Assembly: GCF_020443705.1 (NCBI RefSeq) | Contig: NZ_JAIZZK010000033.1 | Span: forward strand, 1-41,548 | DNA: 41,548 nt | Source: Clostridium algoriphilum | Lineage (GTDB): Bacteria; Bacillota; Clostridia; Clostridiales; Clostridiaceae | Direction: 5' to 3' | Shown here: positions 26,439-33,810 of the stretch, in pieces | Position numbering within the stretch: position 1 is the first letter of the stretch | How the letters are laid out: every line of letters starts with the position of its first letter | Program-made: the position numbers and the translations under genes | Notes under the pieces: model-generated | Told to the model about the DNA's origin: nothing | Database searches by the model: none | What the model saw: the letters and a program-made list of their open reading frames with translations, nothing else

Positions 26439-26512
26439 GTTCGAAAGGAAAAGTTCTTAAGAATGTTTGAAAGGAAAGACTTAAGATAATTCAGAAAGAA
26501 AGTTTCTGATAA
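26439..26512. repeat. Imperfect ~25-bp tandem repeats
   Basis: Three loosely similar units follow the ATPase gene: GTTCGAAAGGAAAAGTTC, GTTTGAAAGGAAAGACTT and ATTCAGAAAGAAAGTTTC. They lie between the ABC operon and the IS remnant. Function unknown. Confidence 0.45.
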
Positions 26513-26527
26513 GGAAGAAAGGTCTAT

Positions 26528-26645
26528 TGACCTTTCCCGGATTTGCCGGACATGAAGAAACCGAATATAATATAAGTTAATTATAGGAGGTTTTTGGTAA
26601 ATGGGCAAGGTTAGAACTTACGATAAGGAGTTTAAGCAAGAAGTA
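26528..26645 (+). mobile_element. Left end of an IS3-family insertion sequence, truncated
   Basis: TGACCTTTCCCGGATTTGCC followed by GGACA (26528-26552) has the TG...CA layout of an IS3-type terminal inverted repeat. An ATG at 26601 behind AGGAGG opens MGKVRTYDKEFKQEV, the usual beginning of an IS3/IS911 OrfA transposase. After 15 codons the sequence switches to the duplicated yebC 3' end. The rest of the element is absent. Confidence 0.7.
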
Positions 26646-26752
26646 CTGTTAAAGTTCAGGCGCTTATAGATACTCTTGAGGAGAATGAAGATGTTCAGGA
26701 TGTCTATCACAATTCTGAGTATCCAGATGAGTTTGAGGGAGAGGGACTTTAA
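26646..26752 (+). pseudogene. Duplicated 3' end of yebC (candidate attachment site, right)
   Basis: In the yebC frame it reads [20 protein letters not shown], then HNSEYPDEFEGEGL and stop. It matches 15557-15651 at 90 of 95 bases. The differences are silent or conservative at protein level, so it is a genuine yebC allele end and not random decay. It may be the original chromosomal 3' end displaced by integration. It has no start and is not expressed as a protein. Confidence 0.8.
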
Positions 26753-26860
26753 GGACATAGCATGATGGTATACGAATAGTTTAATTCATCTTAGTAATGA
26801 ATGTACCAGTTGAACACCTTATTATATTGATAATCAATCAATATGAGAGGGCGTTTTTTT

Positions 26861-26998
26861 ATGTTAATAAATGATGAATTGAAAGAATTTATATTTGACT
26901 GTGAAATTAGAAAAATTAGTCCAAGAACTTTAAAAAGATATATAAACAATAATCAAAGGTTTTTCAATTATGTTGAACATGAAGAGGGTTTAAAATAA
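26861..26998 (+). pseudogene. Second N-terminal remnant of a tyrosine recombinase
   Basis: ATG at 26861 opens a 45-codon frame, INDELKEFIFDCEI, then SPRTLKRYINNNQRFFNYVE. It is homologous to the stub at 15783-15950 (shared FxFDCE, RTxKxY, N, NY). It ends before any catalytic motif, and its last codons form one arm of a hairpin with a T run. Only the SAM-like DNA-binding segment remains. Confidence 0.7.
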
Positions 26999-27007
26999 CC
27001 TTCTTTT
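26981..27007 (+). terminator. Hairpin ending the second integrase stub
   Basis: GAAGAGGGTT pairs with AACCTTC, followed by TTTTTT. It overlaps the stop codon of the stub. Confidence 0.5.
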
Positions 27008-27632
27008 TTACGTATATACAAAATAAGAGGTAACTAAATTATTTTGAGTTAGTCTTAATGAAATTGCAATAGTCATATAATTCAGAATATTTCCCTGGAA
27101 ATAATTGTTTAATATATATATATATTGGAATGACAATATCATCTCTGAGGTGAAAAAGTTTTAAGACACAAGTATGTCAATCTCAATTATCTATACTATT
27201 CAATAAAACAAGAAGCGTGAATAATTGGAATGATTCCATATTTTAATGATATTTTGTCTAACAACAATACAAGACTAAATAAATATAAATAAGAAGATGT
27301 GTATGCAAGGAAAAAAGTAGTTAATATAATTTGAGAATAGTATTTATAAGTAAATCAATGTATATAGGTGGTAAAAAGCCGCGATACTTAGTAGATCTTT
27401 TATTTGGGGAGGATACAGATCCGGGGATTTTTGAACCAGATGATTGGCATGAACGACTTAATAATTTTATAAATGAACATTAAATATTGTTTGTAAAGGT
27501 AGGTACACATTAAGGCGGAAAAGTAATATCTGAGAACTTTTGATATATGACCGGGGTAAGTAATAAAGTGCAACAAATTCTTCTTAAAGTTCGTCATAAA
27601 TAACTATAAGAATTACTAAAGAAATCAGATGA
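27008..27632. other. Decayed accessory DNA
   Basis: No intact gene is visible. A TA dinucleotide run sits near 27110-27125. A 41-codon frame at 27358-27483 (MYIGGKKPRYLVDLLFGEDT, then DPGIFEPDDWHERLNN) reads like real protein but has no ribosome site and no family I recognise. The base pattern suggests leftover pieces of a mobile element. Confidence 0.45.
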
Positions 27633-27832
27633 ATTGTAGTATGGAGGTGCAATAGGAAGTATGAGGTGAAGGTGAAAAAGAGCGGTGAGAACAAGCATAT
27701 AGATGATAGTGTACTTTATAAAGTTTTCATTGAAGCTTTTAATGCAATAGTTGAGAAGATGACTGTATTTGAGGGAGGAAAATTATTGTTACTCTACTAG
27801 ATAGTACGGAAATTGAGTGTGAAATTGAATAG
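27633..27832 (+). pseudogene. C-terminal remnant of a large serine recombinase
   Basis: The frame reads IVVWRCNRKYE, then NKHIDDSVLYKVFIEAFNAI. This resembles the degenerate zinc ribbon and the following helix of Tn4451/TnpX-type serine recombinases. A frame change near 27780 is followed by VTLLDSTEIECEIE, which looks like the tail of the same protein. The catalytic resolvase domain is not present. It is further evidence of past mobile element activity. Confidence 0.5.
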
Positions 27833-27991
27833 ATTATCAGAGATACCGGCTGGGGTTGCTTTCACCTTAGCCGGATTTTCAGCTATACATCTATTATAGA
27901 TAAGGCATCTTTTGCAATTTTTTAGTGTAGTAGGGTTTATCGCAAGTTTCGGTTCTATAATTTTGCTTATAAAAAATAACCTATTGACTTA
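27830..27991 (+). pseudogene. Remnant of a small membrane protein
   Basis: One frame reads SEIPAGVAFTLAGFSAIHLL, an in-frame stop, then HLLQFFSVVGFIASFGSIIL. It has two hydrophobic stretches but no start codon. Its final stop lies inside the MerR-type promoter of the next gene. The family is unrecognised. Confidence 0.35.
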
Positions 27992-28014
27992 AAGCTAACT
28001 TTAAGTGTTATGCT
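27984..28014 (+). promoter_or_regulatory. MerR-type promoter/operator A (19-bp spacer)
   Basis: TTGACT (27984-27989) and TATGCT (28009-28014) are separated by 19 bp, the long spacer typical of MerR-activated promoters. The spacer holds the dyad CTTAAAGCTAACTTTAAG (27988-28005), nearly identical to the sites at 40637-40654 and 40053-40068. It is 170 bases upstream of the AKR gene at 28184. Confidence 0.75.
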
Positions 28015-28183
28015 TGTTGTAAATATGAACAACAAATAATAACATAAAAAGGATGATAATCCACGAGTATTTCACTTACTTTGTTAACAAAGCTACAGGA
28101 GGAATGTGGCGGGCGACATAGTAATGGTTGCAAGAATTATTAGATAATGAATGAAGCATTGACTTCAGAAAGGAAAAATTTAA

Positions 28184-29275
28184 ATGGAATATAGAGATTT
28201 ACCTCATGATGGAGGAAAAGTAAGTACAATAGGAATAGGTGCGGGAGGCTTAAGCGAAGCGTCTCCACAGCAGGTGCGTAAAATAATAGAGTATGGTATG
28301 GAACAGGGAATCAATCTTATGGATACGGTCATGTATGATTCTAGTGCACAGCCTGCTATTGCGGCTGCACTAGAAGGACATAGGGATAAGATGGTAATGC
28401 AGATTCACCTTGGCGCTTATTATCCTCGTGGACAGTATGTACGTACACGAGACCTAAAGCAGTTGCAGAAAGGCTTTGAACAGGAACTTAAAAGCTATCA
28501 CACTGATTATGCGGATATAGGTATGATTCATTGTGTGGATGAAATGGAGGATTTAGAAAATATTATACATGGTGGCATTTTGGATTATGCTGTGAAATTG
28601 AAACAGAATGGTATAATTCGTTATTTGGCAGTTTCTTCTCATTCTCCGAAAGTATGTTTGAAACTTTTAGAAACAGGAAAGATTGATATATTTATGCTCA
28701 GTCTTAACGCTGCTTATGATTTTGAGCCAGCTGGTGAAAAATTGACGTTATCAGATACAAGAATGAAACTTTATCAGGAATGTTCTAAGCGTGGTGTTGG
28801 AATTACAGTTATGAAACCTTATGGCGGAGGGCAATTACTGAATGATCGTACTTCTCAACTTGGAAGAAAAATGTCAATATATCAATGTTTACAATATGCA
28901 CTTGACCGTCCAGCTGTTTTATCCTGTTTGCCAGGAGTGCGTAATCTACAAGATTTAAAAGATGTTCTTAAATACTATGATTTAACGCAGGATGAAAAGG
29001 ACTATTCATTTATAGGCACTATGCAACGACAAGATATACAAGGGAGTTGTATTTATTGCAATCATTGTCAACCATGTCCACAAGAAATTAATATCGGGTC
29101 AGTCAATAAATATCTTGATTTGGCAAAGGCAGGGGATGAATTGGCAAGAGATCATTATCAGAACTTGAAACATCATGCATCAGATTGTATAGAATGTGGT
29201 TCATGTGAAAAGAATTGTCCATTTCATGTGGAAGTAAGAAAAAAGATGAAGGAAGCTGTGGAGTTTTTTCAATAG
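28184..29275 (+). CDS. Aldo/keto reductase-family protein with C-terminal ferredoxin domain
   Basis: Protein of 363 aa. The TIM barrel (1-280) has GIGAGGLSEASPQQV, the active-site-like LMDTVMYD and IGMIHCVDE. The Lys of the usual Asp-Tyr-Lys-His tetrad is not evident; that strand reads VMQIHLG. The C-terminus has two cluster motifs, CIYCNHCQPCP (CxxCxxCxxCP, about 287-297) and CIECGSCEKNCP (CxxCxxCxxxCP, about 332-343), so it likely carries two [4Fe-4S] clusters and takes electrons from ferredoxin-type donors. The substrate is unknown. It follows MerR-type promoter A with a long leader and ends at a hairpin. Confidence 0.85.
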   Translation: MEYRDLPHDGGKVSTIGIGAGGLSEASPQQVRKIIEYGMEQGINLMDTVMYDSSAQPAIAAALEGHRDKMVMQIHLGAYYPRGQYVRTRDLKQLQKGFEQELKSYHTDYADIGMIHCVDEMEDLENIIHGGILDYAVKLKQNGIIRYLAVSSHSPKVCLKLLETGKIDIFMLSLNAAYDFEPAGEKLTLSDTRMKLYQECSKRGVGITVMKPYGGGQLLNDRTSQLGRKMSIYQCLQYALDRPAVLSCLPGVRNLQDLKDVLKYYDLTQDEKDYSFIGTMQRQDIQGSCIYCNHCQPCPQEINIGSVNKYLDLAKAGDELARDHYQNLKHHASDCIECGSCEKNCPFHVEVRKKMKEAVEFFQ

Positions 29276-29293
29276 TTTAGTTATATCTCAGAG

Positions 29294-29318
29294 TGCACCT
29301 GGAAATGGGTGCATTTTG
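29294..29318 (+). terminator. Terminator after the first AKR gene
   Basis: TGCACC pairs with GGTGCA around an 8-base loop, followed by TTTTGCTT. Confidence 0.55.
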
Positions 29319-29394
29319 CTTATTAAACTAAGATGTAATTATTTATACTTTTGTATATAATTATAAGTAATTTAGTAGAATAGGAGCAATATTA

Positions 29395-30066
29395 ATGAAT
29401 ATACGTGATTTAATTATATACAATAAAACAATACCCAAAAGAGAAGCAAAGTACTTGGATTTTCCGAGTACCTTGTCTGCGGAATTATGTGGGTACCTTT
29501 CTCAAAAGGGGATTACAAAATTATATTGTCATCAGGCGGAGATGTTTGAAAAAGCAATGCAAGGTCCTAATATTGTAATAACAACATCTACAGCGAGTGG
29601 AAAAACACTTAGCTTTTTGCTGCCGGTTCTTCAAGAAATTTTATTAAATCCACTTGCAAGAGCAATTTTTATATATCCTACAAAAGCATTAGCAAGTGAT
29701 CAGTATCGTGCTATTTTACCGTATTTGGAGTATTTTGGGGAAAATAGGATTTCAGCAGGGGTATATGATGGAGATACGACCGTAAATGAAAGAAGCAGAA
29801 TTAGAAAAAGCGCCAATATCATTTTAACTAATCCAGAAATGTTAAATGGTGCATTTTTACCGAATCATAGTAAATTTGGATTTGATTTTATACTTTCGAA
29901 TCTGAAATATGTCGTAATTGATGAACTGCATACGTACAGAGGAGCATTTGGTTCCCATGTGGCAAATGTTTTTCGAAGATTAGGAAGAGTATGCAGATAT
30001 TATAATTCATCACCACAATATCTATGTAGTTCTGCAACTATAGCAAATCCTGTGGAATTGACTTAG
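29395..30066 (+). pseudogene. Truncated DEAD/DEAH-box helicase (MrfA/YprA-like)
   Basis: The frame encodes the first RecA-like domain of a superfamily 2 helicase. It has a Q-motif-like YCHQAEMFE (43-51), Walker A STASGKT (63-69), motif Ia [15 protein letters not shown], Walker [11 protein letters not shown] and motif [11 protein letters not shown]. Right after ANPVEL the frame stops, because the sequence switches to a MerR-type promoter; helicase domain 2 and any zinc-binding part are missing. The full relatives (about 750 aa or more) act in DNA repair. The product would lack unwinding activity. The remaining frame is clean, so the break looks recent. Confidence 0.75.
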
Positions 30067-30088
30067 AGTTAGCTCCAAGTGGTAAAGT
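30058..30088 (+). promoter_or_regulatory. MerR-type promoter/operator D (19-bp spacer)
   Basis: TTGACT (30058-30063) and TAAAGT (30083-30088) are separated by 19 bp. The dyad CTTAGAGTTAGCTCCAAG is of the CTTGGAGT-type class, with several mismatches in the left half. It overlaps the last codons of the truncated helicase and precedes the DUF362 gene by 55 bases. Confidence 0.65.
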
Positions 30089-30143
30089 AAATTATAGATA
30101 GTTACAAGACATTTATTTAAAGCAAAGAACAGGAGGTATTAAC

Positions 30144-31049
30144 ATGAAAAAAGTAATGAACAAGAAAAATAGTGAGAATGAAAAAACAGCGATTGTTTAT
30201 ATGACTAAGGACATCAGTGCGGAAGGGCTTATGGCCATTTATGAAGCATTGGACCGCAAGGCAATCGGAAAGGTTGCAGTGAAGCTATCTACCGGTGAGC
30301 CAGGTGGGCATTATTTTCTTTCTACTAAACTGATACAACCCCTCGTCCAGGCTGTGAACGGTACGATTGTAGAGTGCAATACCGCTTACGGCGGTCGACG
30401 TTCCACTACGGAATCTCATAGCCATGTATTAGTGGAGCATGGTTTCACTAGCATTGCACCAGTTGATATTATGGATGCAGATGGTAGCATCAGCCTTCCG
30501 GTTACAAAAGGAAAGCATCTGAAAGAAGATTTTGTCGGCTCGCACTTAGCAAATTATGATTTTGTCATGGACCTTTCACATTTTAAGGGACATGCTATGG
30601 GTGGCTTCGGTGGAGCTATCAAAAATATGTCGATTGGAATTGCTTCTTCTATGGGAAAAAGCATGATTCATAGTGCAGGAACTGCAACTACTGGCTTTGG
30701 TCTTGACACACCGCAGGATGATTTTCTGGAATCAATGGCGGAAGCAGCGAAGGCTGTTGCCGATTATGAAGGTGAAAATATTATTTATATCAGCGTCATG
30801 AATAATCTGTCTGTAGACTGCGATTGTGATTCACATCCAGCAAAACCTGAGATGGAAGATATCGGTATACTTGCCTCCCTGGATCCAGTAGCACTTGACC
30901 AGGCCTGTGTAGATTTTGTATATGATGCACCGGATGGTAGAGCACTGATTGAGCGTATGGAATCCAGACACGGTATCCACACGTTGGAACATGCGGATTT
31001 TATTGGTTTAGGAACCCGCAATTATGATTTGTTTACGATTGATGACTGA
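30144..31049 (+). CDS. DUF362-domain protein
   Basis: Protein of 301 aa matching the DUF362 fold: CNTAYGGRRSTTESH (about 75-89), DFVMDLSHFKGHAMGGFGGA and IKNMSIGIASSMGK (about 137-170), NNLSVDCDCDSHPAKPEM, and DPVALDQACVDF. Members often accompany iron-sulfur proteins. Here the terminal ferredoxin domain of longer relatives is absent, and CDCDSHP may bind metal. The biochemical role is not established. GGAGG lies 8 bases before the ATG. It is driven by MerR-type promoter D and followed by its own terminator. Base composition is richer in GC than the core. Confidence 0.82.
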   Translation: MKKVMNKKNSENEKTAIVYMTKDISAEGLMAIYEALDRKAIGKVAVKLSTGEPGGHYFLSTKLIQPLVQAVNGTIVECNTAYGGRRSTTESHSHVLVEHGFTSIAPVDIMDADGSISLPVTKGKHLKEDFVGSHLANYDFVMDLSHFKGHAMGGFGGAIKNMSIGIASSMGKSMIHSAGTATTGFGLDTPQDDFLESMAEAAKAVADYEGENIIYISVMNNLSVDCDCDSHPAKPEMEDIGILASLDPVALDQACVDFVYDAPDGRALIERMESRHGIHTLEHADFIGLGTRNYDLFTIDD

Positions 31050-31119
31050 TATACCATCTTCAATAATATTTTCAGAATGTGTAAATAGAATTATAAAAAG
31101 TGGAAATTTTTGACTTTCT

Positions 31120-31157
31120 AGAAGTGGCGAAGCAGTTAAGTTTCGTCACTTCTTAAT
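31120..31157 (+). terminator. Terminator after the DUF362 gene
   Basis: AGAAGTGGCGAA pairs with TTCGTCACTTCT (one G-T pair), followed by TAATTTT. Confidence 0.7.
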
Positions 31158-31237
31158 TTTAAAAATAAATAGTTAAAAACAGTTTATGACAAATGGTGGA
31201 TATGTGTTCAAATGGAGAAAATTTTTATTAAAAGGTA

Positions 31238-31268
31238 TTGACTTGGAGTGCACTCCAAGTGGTAGGCT
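31238..31268 (+). promoter_or_regulatory. MerR-type promoter/operator E (19-bp spacer)
   Basis: TTGACT (31238-31243) and TAGGCT (31263-31268) are separated by 19 bp. They enclose the perfect palindrome CTTGGAGTGCACTCCAAG (31242-31259). This class of palindrome belongs to MerR regulators of the NmlR/AdhR sort. It is followed only by an 18-codon remnant. Confidence 0.75.
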
Positions 31269-31316
31269 ATATATAGTATCAAAAATATAAAATCTAGAAA
31301 AGAAATGATAAATACA

Positions 31317-31373
31317 ATGAGTAAGAAAATATTAGTTTTGCCTGAAAGCTCGATTATAAAACAGACTACATAA
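31317..31373 (+). pseudogene. Remnant of a flavodoxin/FMN-reductase-like gene
   Basis: ATG at 31317 opens MSKKILVLPESSIIKQTT and stops. The beginning copies the first strand of NAD(P)H-dependent FMN reductases (MSKKILVLNGSPRKNGNT-like), and the flavin loop is corrupted. It follows promoter E as its first frame. Only this stub is left. Confidence 0.4.
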
Positions 31374-31396
31374 GTTCAAAAAAATCAGAAAAACAC

Positions 31397-31427
31397 TTGA
31401 CTTGGAGTTCACTCAAGGTAATACAGT
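31397..31427 (+). promoter_or_regulatory. MerR-type promoter/operator F (degraded)
   Basis: TTGACT (31397-31402) with TACAGT 19 bp later, or TAATAC 16 bp later. The dyad CTTGGAGTTCACTCAAG has lost one base in its right half compared with site E. It lies 50 bases upstream of the AKR pseudogene. Confidence 0.55.
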
Positions 31428-31479
31428 TTATGTTGAAATGAATTAATAAAATACATGAAAGAATTGAGTAGGTTTCATT

Positions 31480-31974
31480 ATGGAATTGATGAACGAAAAA
31501 AAATTTGGTTATGGATGTATGCGCTTGTCTTTACTAAATAAGGAAGACCAGACTTCTTTTGACTACGAACTAATTAACAAGTTATTTGATACCTATTTAG
31601 AAAAGGGATTCACTTTTTTTGATACTGCCTATACATATCATGGCTACATGCTGAAGAAGCAATGCGTAAAGCTTTGGTAGAACGTCACCCTAGGGATTCG
31701 TTTCAATTAGCTACAAAATTGCCACTACGAGACTTCAAATATGTCCGATTTTATCCCTTTGAATGAAGAAGAGAATACCATTATTGAGAAGGTTACTAAA
31801 ATCATTAACGAAAATACAGACTTGCAATGTACTGCCTGTGAATATTGTACGCATGGATGTCCAAAAGACATTGCTATTCCAAAAAAATTTGCACCGTACA
31901 ACAGCATTATGCGTACCACTGGTAGTTTCTCAAGTCAGATGGTATATTACAACAATATTGCTATTTACAGATGA
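31480..31974 (+). pseudogene. AKR-ferredoxin pseudogene (frameshift and deletion)
   Basis: The start resembles the intact gene at 38364: KKFGYGCMRLSLLNKEDQTS, then GFTFFDTAYTYHGYM. A frameshift near 31645 moves the protein to another frame (AEEAMRKALVERHPRDSF, LATKLPLRDF). A large internal deletion then joins it to a C-terminal piece (31741-31974) with CTACEYCTHGCP and ending YYNNIAIYR. Most of the barrel and the second cluster motif are gone. The product cannot be functional. Confidence 0.8.
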
Positions 31975-32017
31975 AAGTGGCTATTATAAATGGAAGGTTT
32001 TGGAGAGGAATAATGAA

Positions 32018-32791
32018 ATGAAAAAAAATGTAAAAATTAGGCGGGCGGGTTTGGATTTAGTTGGAACGCTTGAAAAACCCGAACTTAAAGAAGGGGAGAA
32101 ATGTCCTCTTGTCATCATAATGCATGGTTTTACGGCAAATCGTCAAGAGCTGATGCATGTATGGATTGCACAGGAACTGTTGAAGAATCATATCGCTTCT
32201 GTGCGATTTGATTTCAATGGACATGGGGAGAGTGATGGGATGTTTGAAGACATGACCGTCATGAATGAGGTGGAAGATGCCATGGAAATCTTACGTTATG
32301 CAAAGAAACTTGACTTCGTGGAAAGCATCAGCATACTCGGGCATTCTCAGGGAGGTGTGGTAGCCGGGAGGACTGCAGGGTACTATCCAGATGAGATTGC
32401 CTGTCTCGTACAGATGGCACCAGCTGCAACTTTAAAGGATGATGCCATAAAGGGTACGATAATGGGTGTGCAATATGATCCGGATCATATACCGGAATAC
32501 GTTATATTTGGTAATATACGGTTAAGAAGCTTATATTTTGGTATTGCACAACATTTGCCCATTTATGAGGTGTCATCTCAGTATAAGGGGCCTGTATGCC
32601 TTATTCACGGGACATCTGATTATGTTGTTAGTTACACTGCATCGAAAAAATACCAAGAGATATACACTGACAGTGAACTACATCTACTTGAAGGGCAGGA
32701 TCACTGCTTTATGCATAATCTGGATGAGGCAGTGGTATTGGCAGTTGATTTTATTGTAGCAAAAGCAAAACAGATAAAATATAATTTCTAG
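32018..32791 (+). CDS. Alpha/beta hydrolase, esterase-like
   Basis: Protein of 257 aa from ATG at 32018 with GGAGAGG 9 bases upstream; the frame is open further left but there overlaps the AKR pseudogene. It contains the oxyanion block IIMHGFTANRQE, FNGHGESDG, the nucleophile elbow LGHSQGG, the late acid (HGTSDYVV) and the catalytic His in GQDHCF. This arrangement matches feruloyl/cinnamoyl esterase-like hydrolases (Est1E, LJ0536 type). The substrate is not certain. It sits 38 bases before the nickel transporter gene, so the two may be co-transcribed, although base composition changes between them. Confidence 0.85.
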   Translation: MKKNVKIRRAGLDLVGTLEKPELKEGEKCPLVIIMHGFTANRQELMHVWIAQELLKNHIASVRFDFNGHGESDGMFEDMTVMNEVEDAMEILRYAKKLDFVESISILGHSQGGVVAGRTAGYYPDEIACLVQMAPAATLKDDAIKGTIMGVQYDPDHIPEYVIFGNIRLRSLYFGIAQHLPIYEVSSQYKGPVCLIHGTSDYVVSYTASKKYQEIYTDSELHLLEGQDHCFMHNLDEAVVLAVDFIVAKAKQIKYNF

Positions 32792-32829
32792 ATGAAAATC
32801 ACAAACTGGAACTAAGGGGGAATAACTTT

Positions 32830-33810
32830 ATGCACATACTTGATAATTATTTAAGTCCTTCAACTTGTGCTACTTTTGGAGTGTTTATGCTGCCTATATG
32901 GAGAAAAGCAAGTTTAAAGGTAAAGAATGAAATAACAAGACAGAAAATGCCTCTTCTTGGAGTAGCAGCAGCTTTTTCATTTTTAATTATGATGTTTAAT
33001 GTGCCTATTCCAGGAGGAACCACAGCCCATGCTATTGGAGGTGCACTTGTTGCAATTTTGCTTGGACCTTATTCTGCTGTTTTAGCGGTTACTATAGCAC
33101 TTGTAATTCAAGCATTGTTTTTCGGAGATGGAGGGATTTTAACACTCGGGGTAAATTGCTTTAATATGGCTTTTATAATGCCATTTACAGCATTTTATTT
33201 ATTCAAACTAACAAAAATAATATTTAAAAATCAAAAAGGAGAATATATTGGAGCTTTCCTAGGTGGTTATATTTCTGTCAATGTAGTAGCTTTATTTGTC
33301 GCAGTGGAATTAGGTGTTCAGCCATTACTTTTTAAGGGTTTTTCAGGACAACCCCTATATAGTCCCTATGGGATAGCTATATCTATTCCAGCTATGATGA
33401 TACCTCATTTATTAGTAATTGGAATTTTGGAAGGAATAATAACTGTGGGAGCGTATAGCTATATAAAAAAGGCATCACCAGATGTAATATATAAAGGAAA
33501 AGTAAGCAAAAAAAAATTGTTATATACTATAATAGGAATTCTCATTTTAGCTACTCCTTTAGGACTTTTAGCAAATGGAACTGCCTGGGGAGAAGGGGGC
33601 TTAGAAGAAATCAAGCATTTTATAGGATTTGTGCCTAAGGGAATGGAGCAAGAATTTAAATTTAATTCTCCAATTCCGGATTATAGTTTTGGATTTTTAA
33701 GTAGTTATTTGGGATATATTTTATCAGCATTATTTGGGGTAATAATAATCTTAATTATTTTTAAGGTTTTAGAGAAAATAAATTTGAAGAGAAATATAAA
33801 AGGAGATTAA
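32830..33810 (+). CDS. Nickel/cobalt ECF transporter S component (CbiM/NikM fused to CbiN-like part)
   Basis: Membrane protein of 326 aa. It starts MHILDNYLSPSTC; Met1-His2 and the following segment form the metal site of CbiM/NikM proteins. The CbiM core (1-215) has VPIPGGTTAHAIGGALVAIL and FFGDGGILTLGVNCFNMAFI. A C-terminal extension (about 230-326) holds the PDGLE/CbiN-like region with two membrane segments. Placement directly before larC, larE and larB points to nickel as substrate, supplying the Lar cofactor. AAGGGGGA precedes the ATG. The next gene starts immediately after the stop. Confidence 0.9.
   Translation: MHILDNYLSPSTCATFGVFMLPIWRKASLKVKNEITRQKMPLLGVAAAFSFLIMMFNVPIPGGTTAHAIGGALVAILLGPYSAVLAVTIALVIQALFFGDGGILTLGVNCFNMAFIMPFTAFYLFKLTKIIFKNQKGEYIGAFLGGYISVNVVALFVAVELGVQPLLFKGFSGQPLYSPYGIAISIPAMMIPHLLVIGILEGIITVGAYSYIKKASPDVIYKGKVSKKKLLYTIIGILILATPLGLLANGTAWGEGGLEEIKHFIGFVPKGMEQEFKFNSPIPDYSFGFLSSYLGYILSALFGVIIILIIFKVLEKINLKRNIKGD

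Noticed and set aside
27110-27126. TA dinucleotide tract as a regulatory site
   Set aside because: Short simple repeats are common in DNA this AT-rich, and no gene lies near it.
31763-32017. Upstream extension of the hydrolase frame
   Set aside because: This part overlaps the AKR pseudogene in another frame and does not resemble hydrolases; ATG at 32018 has a proper ribosome site.
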